Assembly (NCBI GenBank): GCA_963759735.1
Contig: CAVXAF010000003.1
Location: 1 to 64,000, forward strand
Length of the DNA stretch: 64,000 bases
Direction: 5' to 3'
From: Hyphomicrobium_A sp963759735
Lineage (GTDB): Bacteria; Pseudomonadota; Alphaproteobacteria; Rhizobiales; Hyphomicrobiaceae
A program made the translations under genes and the position numbers. Positions 40,443-48,314 of the stretch are shown piece after piece (position 1 is the first letter of the stretch; every line of letters begins with the position of its first letter). The notes beneath the pieces are model-generated. The model worked only from the letters and a program-made list of their open reading frames with translations. It was not told the DNA's origin and did not search any database.

Positions 40443-41363
40443 ATGGACATCCGACAGCTCCAGTATCTGGCTGCGCTGGCACGCGAGAAGCATTTCACGC
40501 GCGCCGCCGCCGCCTGCAACATCACCCAGCCGACGCTGTCGGGACGCATCCGCCAGCTCGAACTGGAGCTGGAGGTGCTGATTGTCGAGCGCGGCCAGAG
40601 ATATCGCGGGCTGACTCCGGAAGGCGAGCGAGTGCTGAAGTGGGCGCATGTCATCTTGAAGAGCTGGCAGTCGATGCAGGAGGAACTCGGCCACCTCAAG
40701 GAATATGACAGCGGCCTGCGGGGGCGTTTGGTGCTCGGGGGCATTCCATCGGCGCTACCGATGATCCCGCTGCTGACCAAGAAGATCCGCGTCATCCATC
40801 CGGGTATCGACTTTACTGTGCTGTCGCACAGCTCCGAGGAGATCTTGCGCGGCATCGCCGATTTTTCCATCGATGTCGGCATTACTTATCTCGACAACGA
40901 GCCAATCGAGGGGTTGCTCGCCACTCCGCTCTATACCGAGCGCTACTGCCTGTTCGTCCCCGAGACCCATCCGCTGGCCAGCCGCACCTCGGTGACGTGG
41001 CGCGAAGCGGCCGAAGAACCGCTGTGTCTATTGACGCCGAATATGCAGAACCGACGCATTATCGATCGCGCCTTCGAGACGGCCGACTGCCATCCCAGCC
41101 CGCGTCTGGAGACGAATTCCGTCATCAACTTGTGTTCAAATGTTCGGCTGATGGGGCTGGCAAGCATAATGCCCCAGTATATATTAGATGTGCTGGGAAA
41201 CATGTCGGGTGTAACGGCCATCCCGCTCGATGCACCCACCGTCGAACATAGCGTCGGTCTCGTGGTTGCAGCGCGCGATCCGCTGTCACCGCTGATCGAG
41301 GCTTTGCGTCAGACGGCGGCGCTGTTGACCCCGGGCGCCTTCGAAGCGCGCGTCGACGCCTAG
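40443..41363 (+). CDS. LysR-family regulator, probable activator of formate dehydrogenase
   Basis: A 306-residue LysR-type transcription factor. The N-terminal winged helix-turn-helix reads MDIRQLQYLAALAREKHFTR, AAAACNITQPTLSGRIRQLE; the effector domain follows (RLVLGGIPSALPMIPLLTKK, DVGITYLDNEPIEGLLATPL, LCLLTPNMQNRRIIDRAFE). It lies 145 bp upstream of fdsG on the same strand, the place of the FdsR-type regulator in other fds operons, so it probably controls fds expression in response to formate. The target assignment is inference from position. Confidence 0.85.
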   Translation: MDIRQLQYLAALAREKHFTRAAAACNITQPTLSGRIRQLELELEVLIVERGQRYRGLTPEGERVLKWAHVILKSWQSMQEELGHLKEYDSGLRGRLVLGGIPSALPMIPLLTKKIRVIHPGIDFTVLSHSSEEILRGIADFSIDVGITYLDNEPIEGLLATPLYTERYCLFVPETHPLASRTSVTWREAAEEPLCLLTPNMQNRRIIDRAFETADCHPSPRLETNSVINLCSNVRLMGLASIMPQYILDVLGNMSGVTAIPLDAPTVEHSVGLVVAARDPLSPLIEALRQTAALLTPGAFEARVDA

Positions 41364-41508
41364 CGCTGGATCGGACTCACTATGCGGTGCATTGGTGCAA
41401 CGCAGCATTGGCCCGGTCGATCATCACATCGAGAGCGCCGATTTGATCGGCTTGTCGCAAGTTGAGAGAAGATTGTGTGTTGAGCCAAAAGCCGTGAAGG
41501 CAATGTGA
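41364..41508 (+). promoter_or_regulatory. LysR-fdsG intergenic region with an inverted repeat
   Basis: This 145-bp gap should carry the fds promoter. CGATCA (41418-41423) and TGATCG (41444-41449), extendable to GTCGATCA/TGATCGGC, form an imperfect inverted repeat that could bind the LysR protein. The fdsG ribosome-binding site is weak (GAAGGCAATGTGA before ATG 41509). Confidence 0.4.
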
Positions 41509-42018
41509 ATGACTAAGTCTACTACAGAAGTCAAGTTTGAGCCACCTCCCGGCGCTGACATAGCGGCGCTGACTATTTGCGCGGCACACGATAACCGGCC
41601 GGACGAGTTGCTCGAAATCTTCCACGACCTGCAGCACGAGTTCGGCTACGTGCCCGATCAGACGCTCCCCATCATCGCCAATGCGCTCAACCGCTCGCGC
41701 GCTGAAATCTATGGCGTGCTGACCTTTTATCACGAGTTCCGCCGAACGCCGGGCGGGCGCCACAACATCAAGATCTGCCGCGCCGAGGCCTGCCAGGCGA
41801 TGCATACGCAGGAGCTTTGCCGCCACGCCGAGGACAAGCTGCGCGTGAAGTTCGGCGAAACCACCGCCGATGGCCAGTTCAGCCTCGAGGCCGTGTACTG
41901 CCTGGGCAACTGCGCGCTGTCACCGGCCATCATGATTGACGGAGAGCTTTACGGCTGCGTCGACAAGGAGCGCTTCGACGTCATCATTTCCGACCTCGAT
42001 CGCGGAGCCGCCGCATGA
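41509..42018 (+). CDS. fdsG: NAD-dependent formate dehydrogenase gamma subunit
   Basis: A 169-residue NuoE-like subunit of the soluble molybdenum formate dehydrogenase. It carries one [2Fe-2S] cluster with ligands C-x4-C (CRAEACQAM) and C-x3-C (YCLGNCALSP), passing electrons near the flavin site of FdsB. The N-terminal helical domain is typical (NRPDELLEIFHDLQHEFGYV). Its stop overlaps the fdsB start by four bases, so the operon is tightly coupled. Confidence 0.95.
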   Translation: MTKSTTEVKFEPPPGADIAALTICAAHDNRPDELLEIFHDLQHEFGYVPDQTLPIIANALNRSRAEIYGVLTFYHEFRRTPGGRHNIKICRAEACQAMHTQELCRHAEDKLRVKFGETTADGQFSLEAVYCLGNCALSPAIMIDGELYGCVDKERFDVIISDLDRGAAA

Positions 42019-43568
42019 CGAGGATCTACGTACCGCGCGACGCTGCCGCGCTCTCCATGGGAGCCAACGCGGTCGCCAAGGCGATCGCCGCCGAGGCCAA
42101 GAAGCGCAACGCAAAAGTCGAGATCGTCCGCAATGGCTCGCGCGGCATGCTGTGGCTTGAGCCGCTGGTCGAGGTCGAGACCGCGAACGGTCGCGTCGCT
42201 TACGGCCCGGTGAAACCCGAGGATGTTCCTAGCCTCTTCAAGGGCAACTTCCTTAAAGGCGAGAAGCACAAGCTGGGGCACGGCCTCACCGAAGAGATTC
42301 CTTATTTCAAGAACCAGGAGCGGCTGACCTTCGCGCGCTGCGGCCTCACCGATCCCCTGTCGATCGACGACTACACCGCACATGGCGGATTTGAGGGACT
42401 GACCAATGCCCTCACCATGCCCCCGCTCGACATCGTCACTGAGGTGACGACCTCTGGCCTGCGCGGCCGCGGAGGCGCCGCCTTCCCGACCGGCATCAAG
42501 TGGAAGACGGTCCACGACACGAAGGCCGATCAGAAATACATCTGCTGCAACGCCGATGAGGGTGACAGCGGCACCTTCGCCGACCGCATGCTCATGGAAG
42601 GCGATCCGTTCTGCCTCATCGAGGGCATGACCATCGCCGGCATCGCCGTCGGCGCCACCAAGGGCTACATTTACTGCCGTTCCGAATATCCGCACGCTGT
42701 CGCCACTTTGCGCGAGGCGGTGCGCATCGCGACGGAAGCGAACTGGCTCGGCCGCACCATCCAGGGCACGCCGCACGACTTCGAACTGTACGTCCGGATG
42801 GGCGCGGGCGCCTACGTCTGCGGCGAGGAAACCTCGATGCTGGAAAGCCTCGAGGGACGCCGGGGTATCGTCCGCTACAAGCCGCCGTTGCCTGCAATCG
42901 AGGGCCTGTTCGGCAAGCCGACCGTCATCAACAACGTGCTCAGCCTGGCCTCGGTGCCGATCATCCTCGCCAAGGGCGGCGAGTACTATCGCGACTTCGG
43001 CGTCGGCAAATCCCGTGGCACGCTCGCCTTCCAGCTGGCCGGCAACATCAAGCAGGGCGGCCTTGTCGAAAAGGCTTTCGGCGTTACAGCGCGCGACCTC
43101 ATCGAAGTCTACGGCGGCGGCACGCTGTCCGGCCGCCCGCTGCGCGCCGTCCAGTTCGGCGGTCCGCTGGGCGCCTACCTGCCCAACGACAAGCTCGACA
43201 CGCAGATGGACTACGAGGCGTTCATCAAGGTGGACGCCATGGTCGGTCACGGCGGCATTGTCGTCTTCGACGACACGGTGGACATGGCGCACATGGCGCG
43301 TTTCGCCATGGAATTCTGTACGATTAAATCGTGCGGAAAATGCACGCCCTGCCGCATCGGCTCGGTTCGCGGCGTCGAAACGATTGACCGCATCATCGCC
43401 GGCATCGACCGCGAGTGGAACCTCGAGATCCTCAAAGATCTCTGCGTAACCATGACGGATGGATCGTTGTGCGCCATGGGCGGGTTAACCCCACTGCCCG
43501 TGACCAGCGCGCTGCGGCACTTCCCTGAAGACTTCAATCGCCCGGTGCGCGCCGAGGCGGCAGAATGA
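42015..43568 (+). CDS. fdsB: NAD-dependent formate dehydrogenase beta (flavin, NAD) subunit
   Basis: A 517-residue NuoF-like subunit that takes electrons from the Fe-S chain to FMN and reduces NAD+. An N-terminal thioredoxin-like domain (about residues 1-110) precedes the FMN/NAD Rossmann region: TSGLRGRGGAAFPTGIKWK, CNADEGDSGTFADRMLMEGD and VCGEETSMLESLEGRRG. A [4Fe-4S] motif KSCGKCTPCRIGSVRG with a later Cys (GSLCAMGG) follows. The length agrees with known FdsB (about 520). It overlaps fdsG and fdsA by four bases each. Confidence 0.96.
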   Translation: MTRIYVPRDAAALSMGANAVAKAIAAEAKKRNAKVEIVRNGSRGMLWLEPLVEVETANGRVAYGPVKPEDVPSLFKGNFLKGEKHKLGHGLTEEIPYFKNQERLTFARCGLTDPLSIDDYTAHGGFEGLTNALTMPPLDIVTEVTTSGLRGRGGAAFPTGIKWKTVHDTKADQKYICCNADEGDSGTFADRMLMEGDPFCLIEGMTIAGIAVGATKGYIYCRSEYPHAVATLREAVRIATEANWLGRTIQGTPHDFELYVRMGAGAYVCGEETSMLESLEGRRGIVRYKPPLPAIEGLFGKPTVINNVLSLASVPIILAKGGEYYRDFGVGKSRGTLAFQLAGNIKQGGLVEKAFGVTARDLIEVYGGGTLSGRPLRAVQFGGPLGAYLPNDKLDTQMDYEAFIKVDAMVGHGGIVVFDDTVDMAHMARFAMEFCTIKSCGKCTPCRIGSVRGVETIDRIIAGIDREWNLEILKDLCVTMTDGSLCAMGGLTPLPVTSALRHFPEDFNRPVRAEAAE

Positions 43569-46498
43569 ACAAGCGAGGCAACGCCATGACGAGCGAGACC
43601 CAGACCCTTACGCTCATCAAGGAAAAAGATTTCGGCACCAAATCCGTGCACGCCGTCAACAACCAGACGGTGACGCTGGAGATCGATGGCCGCGAGATTT
43701 CCGTGCCGGAAGGCACGTCGATCATGCGCGCCGCCGCCGATCTCGGCATCATGGTGCCCAAGCTGTGCGCCACGGACAGCCTCGACCCCTTTGGCTCCTG
43801 CCGCCTGTGCCTCGTCGAAATCGAAGGCCGCCGCGGCACGCCCGCCTCATGCACGACGCCTGTCGCCCCGGGCATCAAGGTGACGACGCAGAACGACCGT
43901 CTCGCCAAGATCCGCAAGGGCGTGATGGAACTCTACATCTCGGACCACCCGCTCGACTGCCTTACCTGCGCCGCCAACGGCGATTGCGAATTGCAGGACA
44001 TGGCCGGCGCGGTCGGCCTGCGCGAGGTGCGTTACGGCTATGACGGCGCCAACCACGTTTTCGCCCGCCAGAACGGCGAGGCCAACGACCTGTATCAGCC
44101 GAAGGACAAGTCGAACCCCTACTTCCAGTTCGAGCCGTCCAAGTGCATCGTCTGCTCACGCTGCGTGCGCGCCTGCGAGGAAGTGCAGGGCACCTTCGCA
44201 TTGACTATCGACGGACGCGGCTTTGCCTCGCACGTCGCGGCCGGCGAAGACGATGACTTCTTGAATTCCGAGTGCGTGTCCTGCGGCGCCTGCGTGCAGG
44301 CCTGCCCGACCGCAACGCTCATGGAGAAGTCGGTCGTCGAGCACGGCCTGCCCGAGCACAGCATCATCACCACCTGCGCATACTGCGGCGTCGGCTGCTC
44401 GTTCAAGACCGAGATGCAGGGCGAGCGCGTCGTCCGCATGGTCCCCTACAAGGACGGCGGCGCCAACGAGGGCCACTCCTGCGTCAAGGGCCGCTTCGCC
44501 TTCGGTTATGCGACCCACAAGGACCGCGTCCTCAACCCGATGATCCGCGAGAAGATCACCGATCCCTGGCGCGAGGTCAGCTGGGACGAGGCGATCACCT
44601 ACGCCGCCGACCGCCTCAAGGCGGTGCAGGCAAAGTACGGCAAGGGCTCTATCGGCGGCATCACCTCCTCGCGCACCACCAACGAGGAAGTGTACGTCGT
44701 GCAGCGCATGGTCCGCGCCGCCTTCGGCAACAACAACGTCGACACCTGTGCCCGCGTCTGCCACTCGCCGACCGGCTATGGCCTGAAGCAGACGTTCGGC
44801 GAAAGCGCCGGTACGCAGGACTTCAAGAGCGTCGATCTGTCCGACGTGATCATGGTCATCGGCGCCAACCCGACGGACGCGCACCCCGTGTTCGGCTCGC
44901 GCATGAAGAAGCGTCTCCGCGAGGGCGCCAAGCTGATCGTGCTCGATCCGCGCCGCATTGACATCGTCAAGAGCCCGCATGTCGAAGCCGACTACCATCT
45001 CCAGCTGCAGCCGAGCACCAACGTCGCCGTGCTCAACGCCCTCACGCACGTCATCGTCACTGAAGGTCTCATCGATCGCAGCTTCATCGCCGCACGTTGC
45101 GACAAGGACGCGTATGCCCGGTGGGAGAAGTTCATCTCCGACCGCAAGCACTCCCCTGAGTCCGTAGAGGCGATCACCGGCGTACCGGCCGATCAGATCC
45201 GTGGCGCCGCCCGCCTGTTCGCAACCGGCGGCAACGCGGCCATCTACTACGGCCTCGGCGTTACCGAGCACAGCCAAGGCTCGACGACGGTCATGGCCAT
45301 CGCCAACCTCGCCATGGTCACTGGCAACATCGGACGCGAGGGCGTCGGCGTGAACCCGCTGCGCGGGCAGAACAACGTGCAGGGCGCATGCGACATGGGC
45401 TCGTTCCCGCACGAGTTCCCCGGTTACCGCCACGTGTCCGATGAAGGCACGCGCCGGCTGTTCGAGAAGGAGTGGCGCGTCGAGCTCTCCGGCGACCCCG
45501 GTCTGCGCATCCCCAACATGTTCGACGAGGCGACAAGCGGCACCTTCAAGGGCCTGTTCGTGCACGGCGAGGACATCGCGCAATCCGATCCCAATACAAA
45601 CCACGTGACGCACGCGCTGGAATCGCTCGAGTGCCTGATCGTGCAGGACCTGTTCCTGAACGAGACGGCAGCCTTCGCCCACGTCTTCTTCCCCGGCACC
45701 TCGTTCCTGGAGAAGGATGGAACCTTCACCAATGCCGAGCGGCGCGTGAACCGCGTGCGTCCGGTGATGCGCGAGAAGCAGGGAATGGCGGAATGGGAGA
45801 TTGTCTCACGCCTGTCGACGGCCATGGGCTACCCGATGGTCTATAACTCGGCCGCCGCGATCATGGACGAGATTGCCCACGTCACGCCGACCTTCAAGAA
45901 CATCTCGTTCAAGAAGCTCGACGAGGTGGGCAGCGTCCAGTGGCCGTGCACCGACGAGGCGCCGGAAGGCACGCCGGTTATGCACATCGACGAGTTCACG
46001 CGCGGCAAGGGTCGCTTCATGCTCACCGAGTTCGTGCCGACCCCGGAGCGCTCCAACTCGCGCTTCCCGCTCATCCTCACGACCGGCCGCATCCTCAGCC
46101 AGTACAACGTCGGCGCGCAGACTCGGCGCACCGAAAACGTCATCTGGCACGAGGAGGACATCCTCGAGATGCATGCGAGCGACGCGGAGGTTCGCGGCAT
46201 CAAGGACGGCTCGCTGACTTCCGTCACCAGCCGCGCCGGTGGCACGACCTTGCGCGTGAAGATAAGCGACCGCGTTCCGCCCGGCGTCGTGCACACGACC
46301 TTCCACTTCCCGATGAGCGGCGCCAACGTGATCACTACCGAGAACTCGGACTGGGCCACCAACTGCCCCGAGTACAAGGTTACGGCGGTCCAGGTGACGC
46401 CTTCCAACCGTCCGTCCGAATGGCAGGACGAGTGGGAAGAGCGCGAGCGCGAGAACAAGCGCATCGAGAAGGACAAGCCGCTCATCGCTGCGGAGTAA
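43565..46498 (+). CDS. fdsA: NAD-dependent formate dehydrogenase alpha (molybdenum catalytic) subunit
   Basis: A 977-residue catalytic subunit oxidising formate to CO2 at a bis-MGD molybdenum centre. In order: an N-terminal [2Fe-2S] ferredoxin domain (GSCRLCLVEIEGRRGTPASC), a His/Cys-ligated [4Fe-4S] motif (HPLDCLTCAANGDCELQD), two ferredoxin-type clusters (CIVCSRCVRACEE; CVSCGACVQACPTATLMEKS), a proximal cluster (CAYCGVGCSFK), then the molybdopterin domains. The active-site Cys is at about residue 399 in CARVCHSPTGYGL, followed by the conserved His; no in-frame selenocysteine codon is used. The C-terminal dinucleotide-binding block includes TGRILSQYNVGAQTRRTENV. The start ATG 43565 overlaps the fdsB stop; 43586 is the alternative. 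Confidence 0.97.
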   Translation: MNKRGNAMTSETQTLTLIKEKDFGTKSVHAVNNQTVTLEIDGREISVPEGTSIMRAAADLGIMVPKLCATDSLDPFGSCRLCLVEIEGRRGTPASCTTPVAPGIKVTTQNDRLAKIRKGVMELYISDHPLDCLTCAANGDCELQDMAGAVGLREVRYGYDGANHVFARQNGEANDLYQPKDKSNPYFQFEPSKCIVCSRCVRACEEVQGTFALTIDGRGFASHVAAGEDDDFLNSECVSCGACVQACPTATLMEKSVVEHGLPEHSIITTCAYCGVGCSFKTEMQGERVVRMVPYKDGGANEGHSCVKGRFAFGYATHKDRVLNPMIREKITDPWREVSWDEAITYAADRLKAVQAKYGKGSIGGITSSRTTNEEVYVVQRMVRAAFGNNNVDTCARVCHSPTGYGLKQTFGESAGTQDFKSVDLSDVIMVIGANPTDAHPVFGSRMKKRLREGAKLIVLDPRRIDIVKSPHVEADYHLQLQPSTNVAVLNALTHVIVTEGLIDRSFIAARCDKDAYARWEKFISDRKHSPESVEAITGVPADQIRGAARLFATGGNAAIYYGLGVTEHSQGSTTVMAIANLAMVTGNIGREGVGVNPLRGQNNVQGACDMGSFPHEFPGYRHVSDEGTRRLFEKEWRVELSGDPGLRIPNMFDEATSGTFKGLFVHGEDIAQSDPNTNHVTHALESLECLIVQDLFLNETAAFAHVFFPGTSFLEKDGTFTNAERRVNRVRPVMREKQGMAEWEIVSRLSTAMGYPMVYNSAAAIMDEIAHVTPTFKNISFKKLDEVGSVQWPCTDEAPEGTPVMHIDEFTRGKGRFMLTEFVPTPERSNSRFPLILTTGRILSQYNVGAQTRRTENVIWHEEDILEMHASDAEVRGIKDGSLTSVTSRAGGTTLRVKISDRVPPGVVHTTFHFPMSGANVITTENSDWATNCPEYKVTAVQVTPSNRPSEWQDEWEERERENKRIEKDKPLIAAE

Positions 46499-46552
46499 TG
46501 GCGGGCGCCTGAGCAATACGAATGTGTGGAGTTCGCGCGCCATGACGCTTCG

Positions 46553-47383
46553 ATGAGCGCTGCTGCCAAAGTCGCCGACACGACCGAAGCGCGGGATGCC
46601 AATCCCGCGCTTTGCTCCGTCGCGGCCGCGGCGGCGAGCGTCGATGCCGCCGGGCAAGCGACGCCAATAACTTGGCAGCTTCCCGAGGAAGCCGCCGTCG
46701 CCCTACTCATCAACTCCGAACCCTACACGGTGATGATGGCAACGCCCGCCAACCTCACCGACTTCGGGGTCGGCTTTGCGCTGGCTGAAGGCATCATCCC
46801 GCAGCGCTCCGACATCCTCGGCGTGATCGCAATGCCGGTCGAGAACGGCTACGCCGTCGACCTTGCCATCGACGAGGAGGCGCTGGCCGACGCACGCCTG
46901 CCGCGTCGCTCGCTGGAGGGCCGTTCGGGTTGCGGGCTGTGCGGCGTCGAGAACATCGCCGATGTCGTGCGCGTGACGCAGCCCGTGGCGCATACCGTGC
47001 GCCCGTCCGCCGCCGCGATCCTCAAAGCCGCCGACGAACTGCCGCGCCACCAGACCATGAACCGCTTCAACCGCACGGTGCACGGCGCCGCTTGGGTGAC
47101 CCTCGACGGCGAGATCGCGCTGGTGCGCGAGGACGTCGGCCGCCACAATGCCCTCGACAAGCTGATCGGGGCGCTCGCCGAGGCCGGCATCGACCTCACC
47201 ACCGGCTTCGTGCTGATGACCAGTCGCTGCAGCTTCGAGCTGGTACAGAAATCGGCGACCTTCGGCATCGGCGCCCTCGTTACCGTGTCGGCGCCGACCG
47301 CGCTGGCCCTCGACATCGCCCGCAAGGCACGCATCTTCATCGCCTCACCCGCCGGCGACAAAGTCATCGTCCTCAATTCCTGA
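46553..47383 (+). CDS. fdhD: formate dehydrogenase accessory sulfurtransferase FdhD/FdsC
   Basis: A 276-residue FdhD-family protein that binds bis-MGD and transfers sulfur from a cysteine desulfurase onto the molybdenum cofactor before it is inserted into FdsA. The functional C-x2-C loop is present in RSGCGLCGVENIADVV. Other family blocks are TPANLTDFGVGFALAEGII, HGAAWVTLDGEIALVREDVG-RHNALDKLIGA and VLMTSRCSFELVQKSATFG. ATG 46553 is preferred; GTG 46526 in the same frame is possible. It sits fourth in the operon, as fdsC does in other organisms. Confidence 0.94.
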   Translation: MSAAAKVADTTEARDANPALCSVAAAAASVDAAGQATPITWQLPEEAAVALLINSEPYTVMMATPANLTDFGVGFALAEGIIPQRSDILGVIAMPVENGYAVDLAIDEEALADARLPRRSLEGRSGCGLCGVENIADVVRVTQPVAHTVRPSAAAILKAADELPRHQTMNRFNRTVHGAAWVTLDGEIALVREDVGRHNALDKLIGALAEAGIDLTTGFVLMTSRCSFELVQKSATFGIGALVTVSAPTALALDIARKARIFIASPAGDKVIVLNS

Positions 47384-47408
47384 AACGAAGCTCGGAAAGT
47401 CTGCCCGC

Positions 47409-47627
47409 ATGGAAAACCGCGACATGATCCGCATGGCCAACCAGATCGCGGCGTATTTCGATGCCTATCCGCGCGCCGAGGCGCTGACGGGAATCGCTCA
47501 CCACATCAAGAGCTTCTGGAGCCCTCGCATGCGCCAGCAGCTGACCGAATATATCGAGGGTGGCGCCGAGGAGCTGTCGCCCCTCGTGACGTCGGCCATT
47601 GCCCCCAAGGCCAAAGCCACGTCCTGA
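47409..47627 (+). CDS. fdsD: formate dehydrogenase delta subunit
   Basis: A 72-residue FdsD, a small non-redox subunit of the NAD-dependent formate dehydrogenase needed for assembly or stability. The family pattern is clear: MIRMANQIAAYFDAYPRAEA, GIAHHIKSFWSPRMRQQLTE and YIEGGAEELSPLV. It closes the operon, 25 bp after fdhD, and no further fds gene follows. Confidence 0.93.
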   Translation: MENRDMIRMANQIAAYFDAYPRAEALTGIAHHIKSFWSPRMRQQLTEYIEGGAEELSPLVTSAIAPKAKATS

Positions 47628-47820
47628 AAATGGCGCGCACATCGCCGCAAAGTCGACGCCTCGGCGCAAGCCTTGATTAGGCAAACGGCGCCGAGCGTGT
47701 GCGGCGGGCTTGCGGGCGTCTGCTGGCGGGCATAGCCTTGCCTTGACCGCGCGCTGACAGTTGCCTCGCCGCCGGCATGCAAACCAGAGCGCGCCCCGCG
47801 AGTATGGTAGGAGGACAGCC

Positions 47821-48285
47821 ATGGGCATCGCTCTGACACTGCAGGAATACCTCGACGACCACCACGTCCCCTACGAAGTCATGCGCCACAAGCGCACGCA
47901 CTGCGCGGTCGATACCGCGCGCGCCACGCACGTTCCCGGTGAGCGTCTCGCCAAGGCCGTGGTGCTGACGCGCGAGGGCGGCTTCGTCGTCGCCGTCGTG
48001 CCGGCAACGGCGCGCGTACGCCTCGACATCATTGAGCGCATGCTGCATTGCCACGTCGAGCTCGCCAACGAGGACGAGATCAGCGAGCTGTTCCCTGATT
48101 GCGACGTCGGCGCGGTGCCGCCCATCTCTGAAGCGTACGCCGTCGATGCCTTCGTCGATGAGAGCTTTGACCGGCAGCCCGACATCTACTTGGAGGGTGG
48201 CGACCACCGCAGCCTCGTGCACCTTTCGGGGGCGGCGTTCCGCAGCATCATGCGCGACGTCCGCCGGGCGCAAATCGCCGCCTAG
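47821..48285 (+). CDS. YbaK/EbsC-family aminoacyl-tRNA deacylase-like protein
   Basis: A 154-residue protein with the YbaK/ProX editing fold, which hydrolyses mischarged aminoacyl-tRNAs. Family features: LQEYLDDHHVPYEVMRHKRT, GERLAKAVVLTREGGFVVAV (with the conserved Lys of the editing site) and MLHCHVELANEDEISELFPD followed by GAVPPISEAYAVD. ATG 47821 follows TAGGAGGACAGCC, a strong ribosome-binding site; the frame reaches back to 47761 without coding character. The aminoacyl substrate cannot be told. It ends 30 bp from the convergent GMC operon. Confidence 0.88.
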   Translation: MGIALTLQEYLDDHHVPYEVMRHKRTHCAVDTARATHVPGERLAKAVVLTREGGFVVAVVPATARVRLDIIERMLHCHVELANEDEISELFPDCDVGAVPPISEAYAVDAFVDESFDRQPDIYLEGGDHRSLVHLSGAAFRSIMRDVRRAQIAA

Positions 48286-48314
48286 CGAACGATCGATCGC
48301 TGCCGGCTATCCGG

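Noticed and set aside
44720..44800. Selenocysteine in FdsA
   Set aside because: The active site reads VCHSPTG with a normal Cys codon and there is no in-frame TGA.
41949..45682. Long open frames antisense to fdsB and fdsA
   Set aside because: Typical shadow frames in high-GC coding DNA; the sense strand encodes complete formate dehydrogenase subunits.
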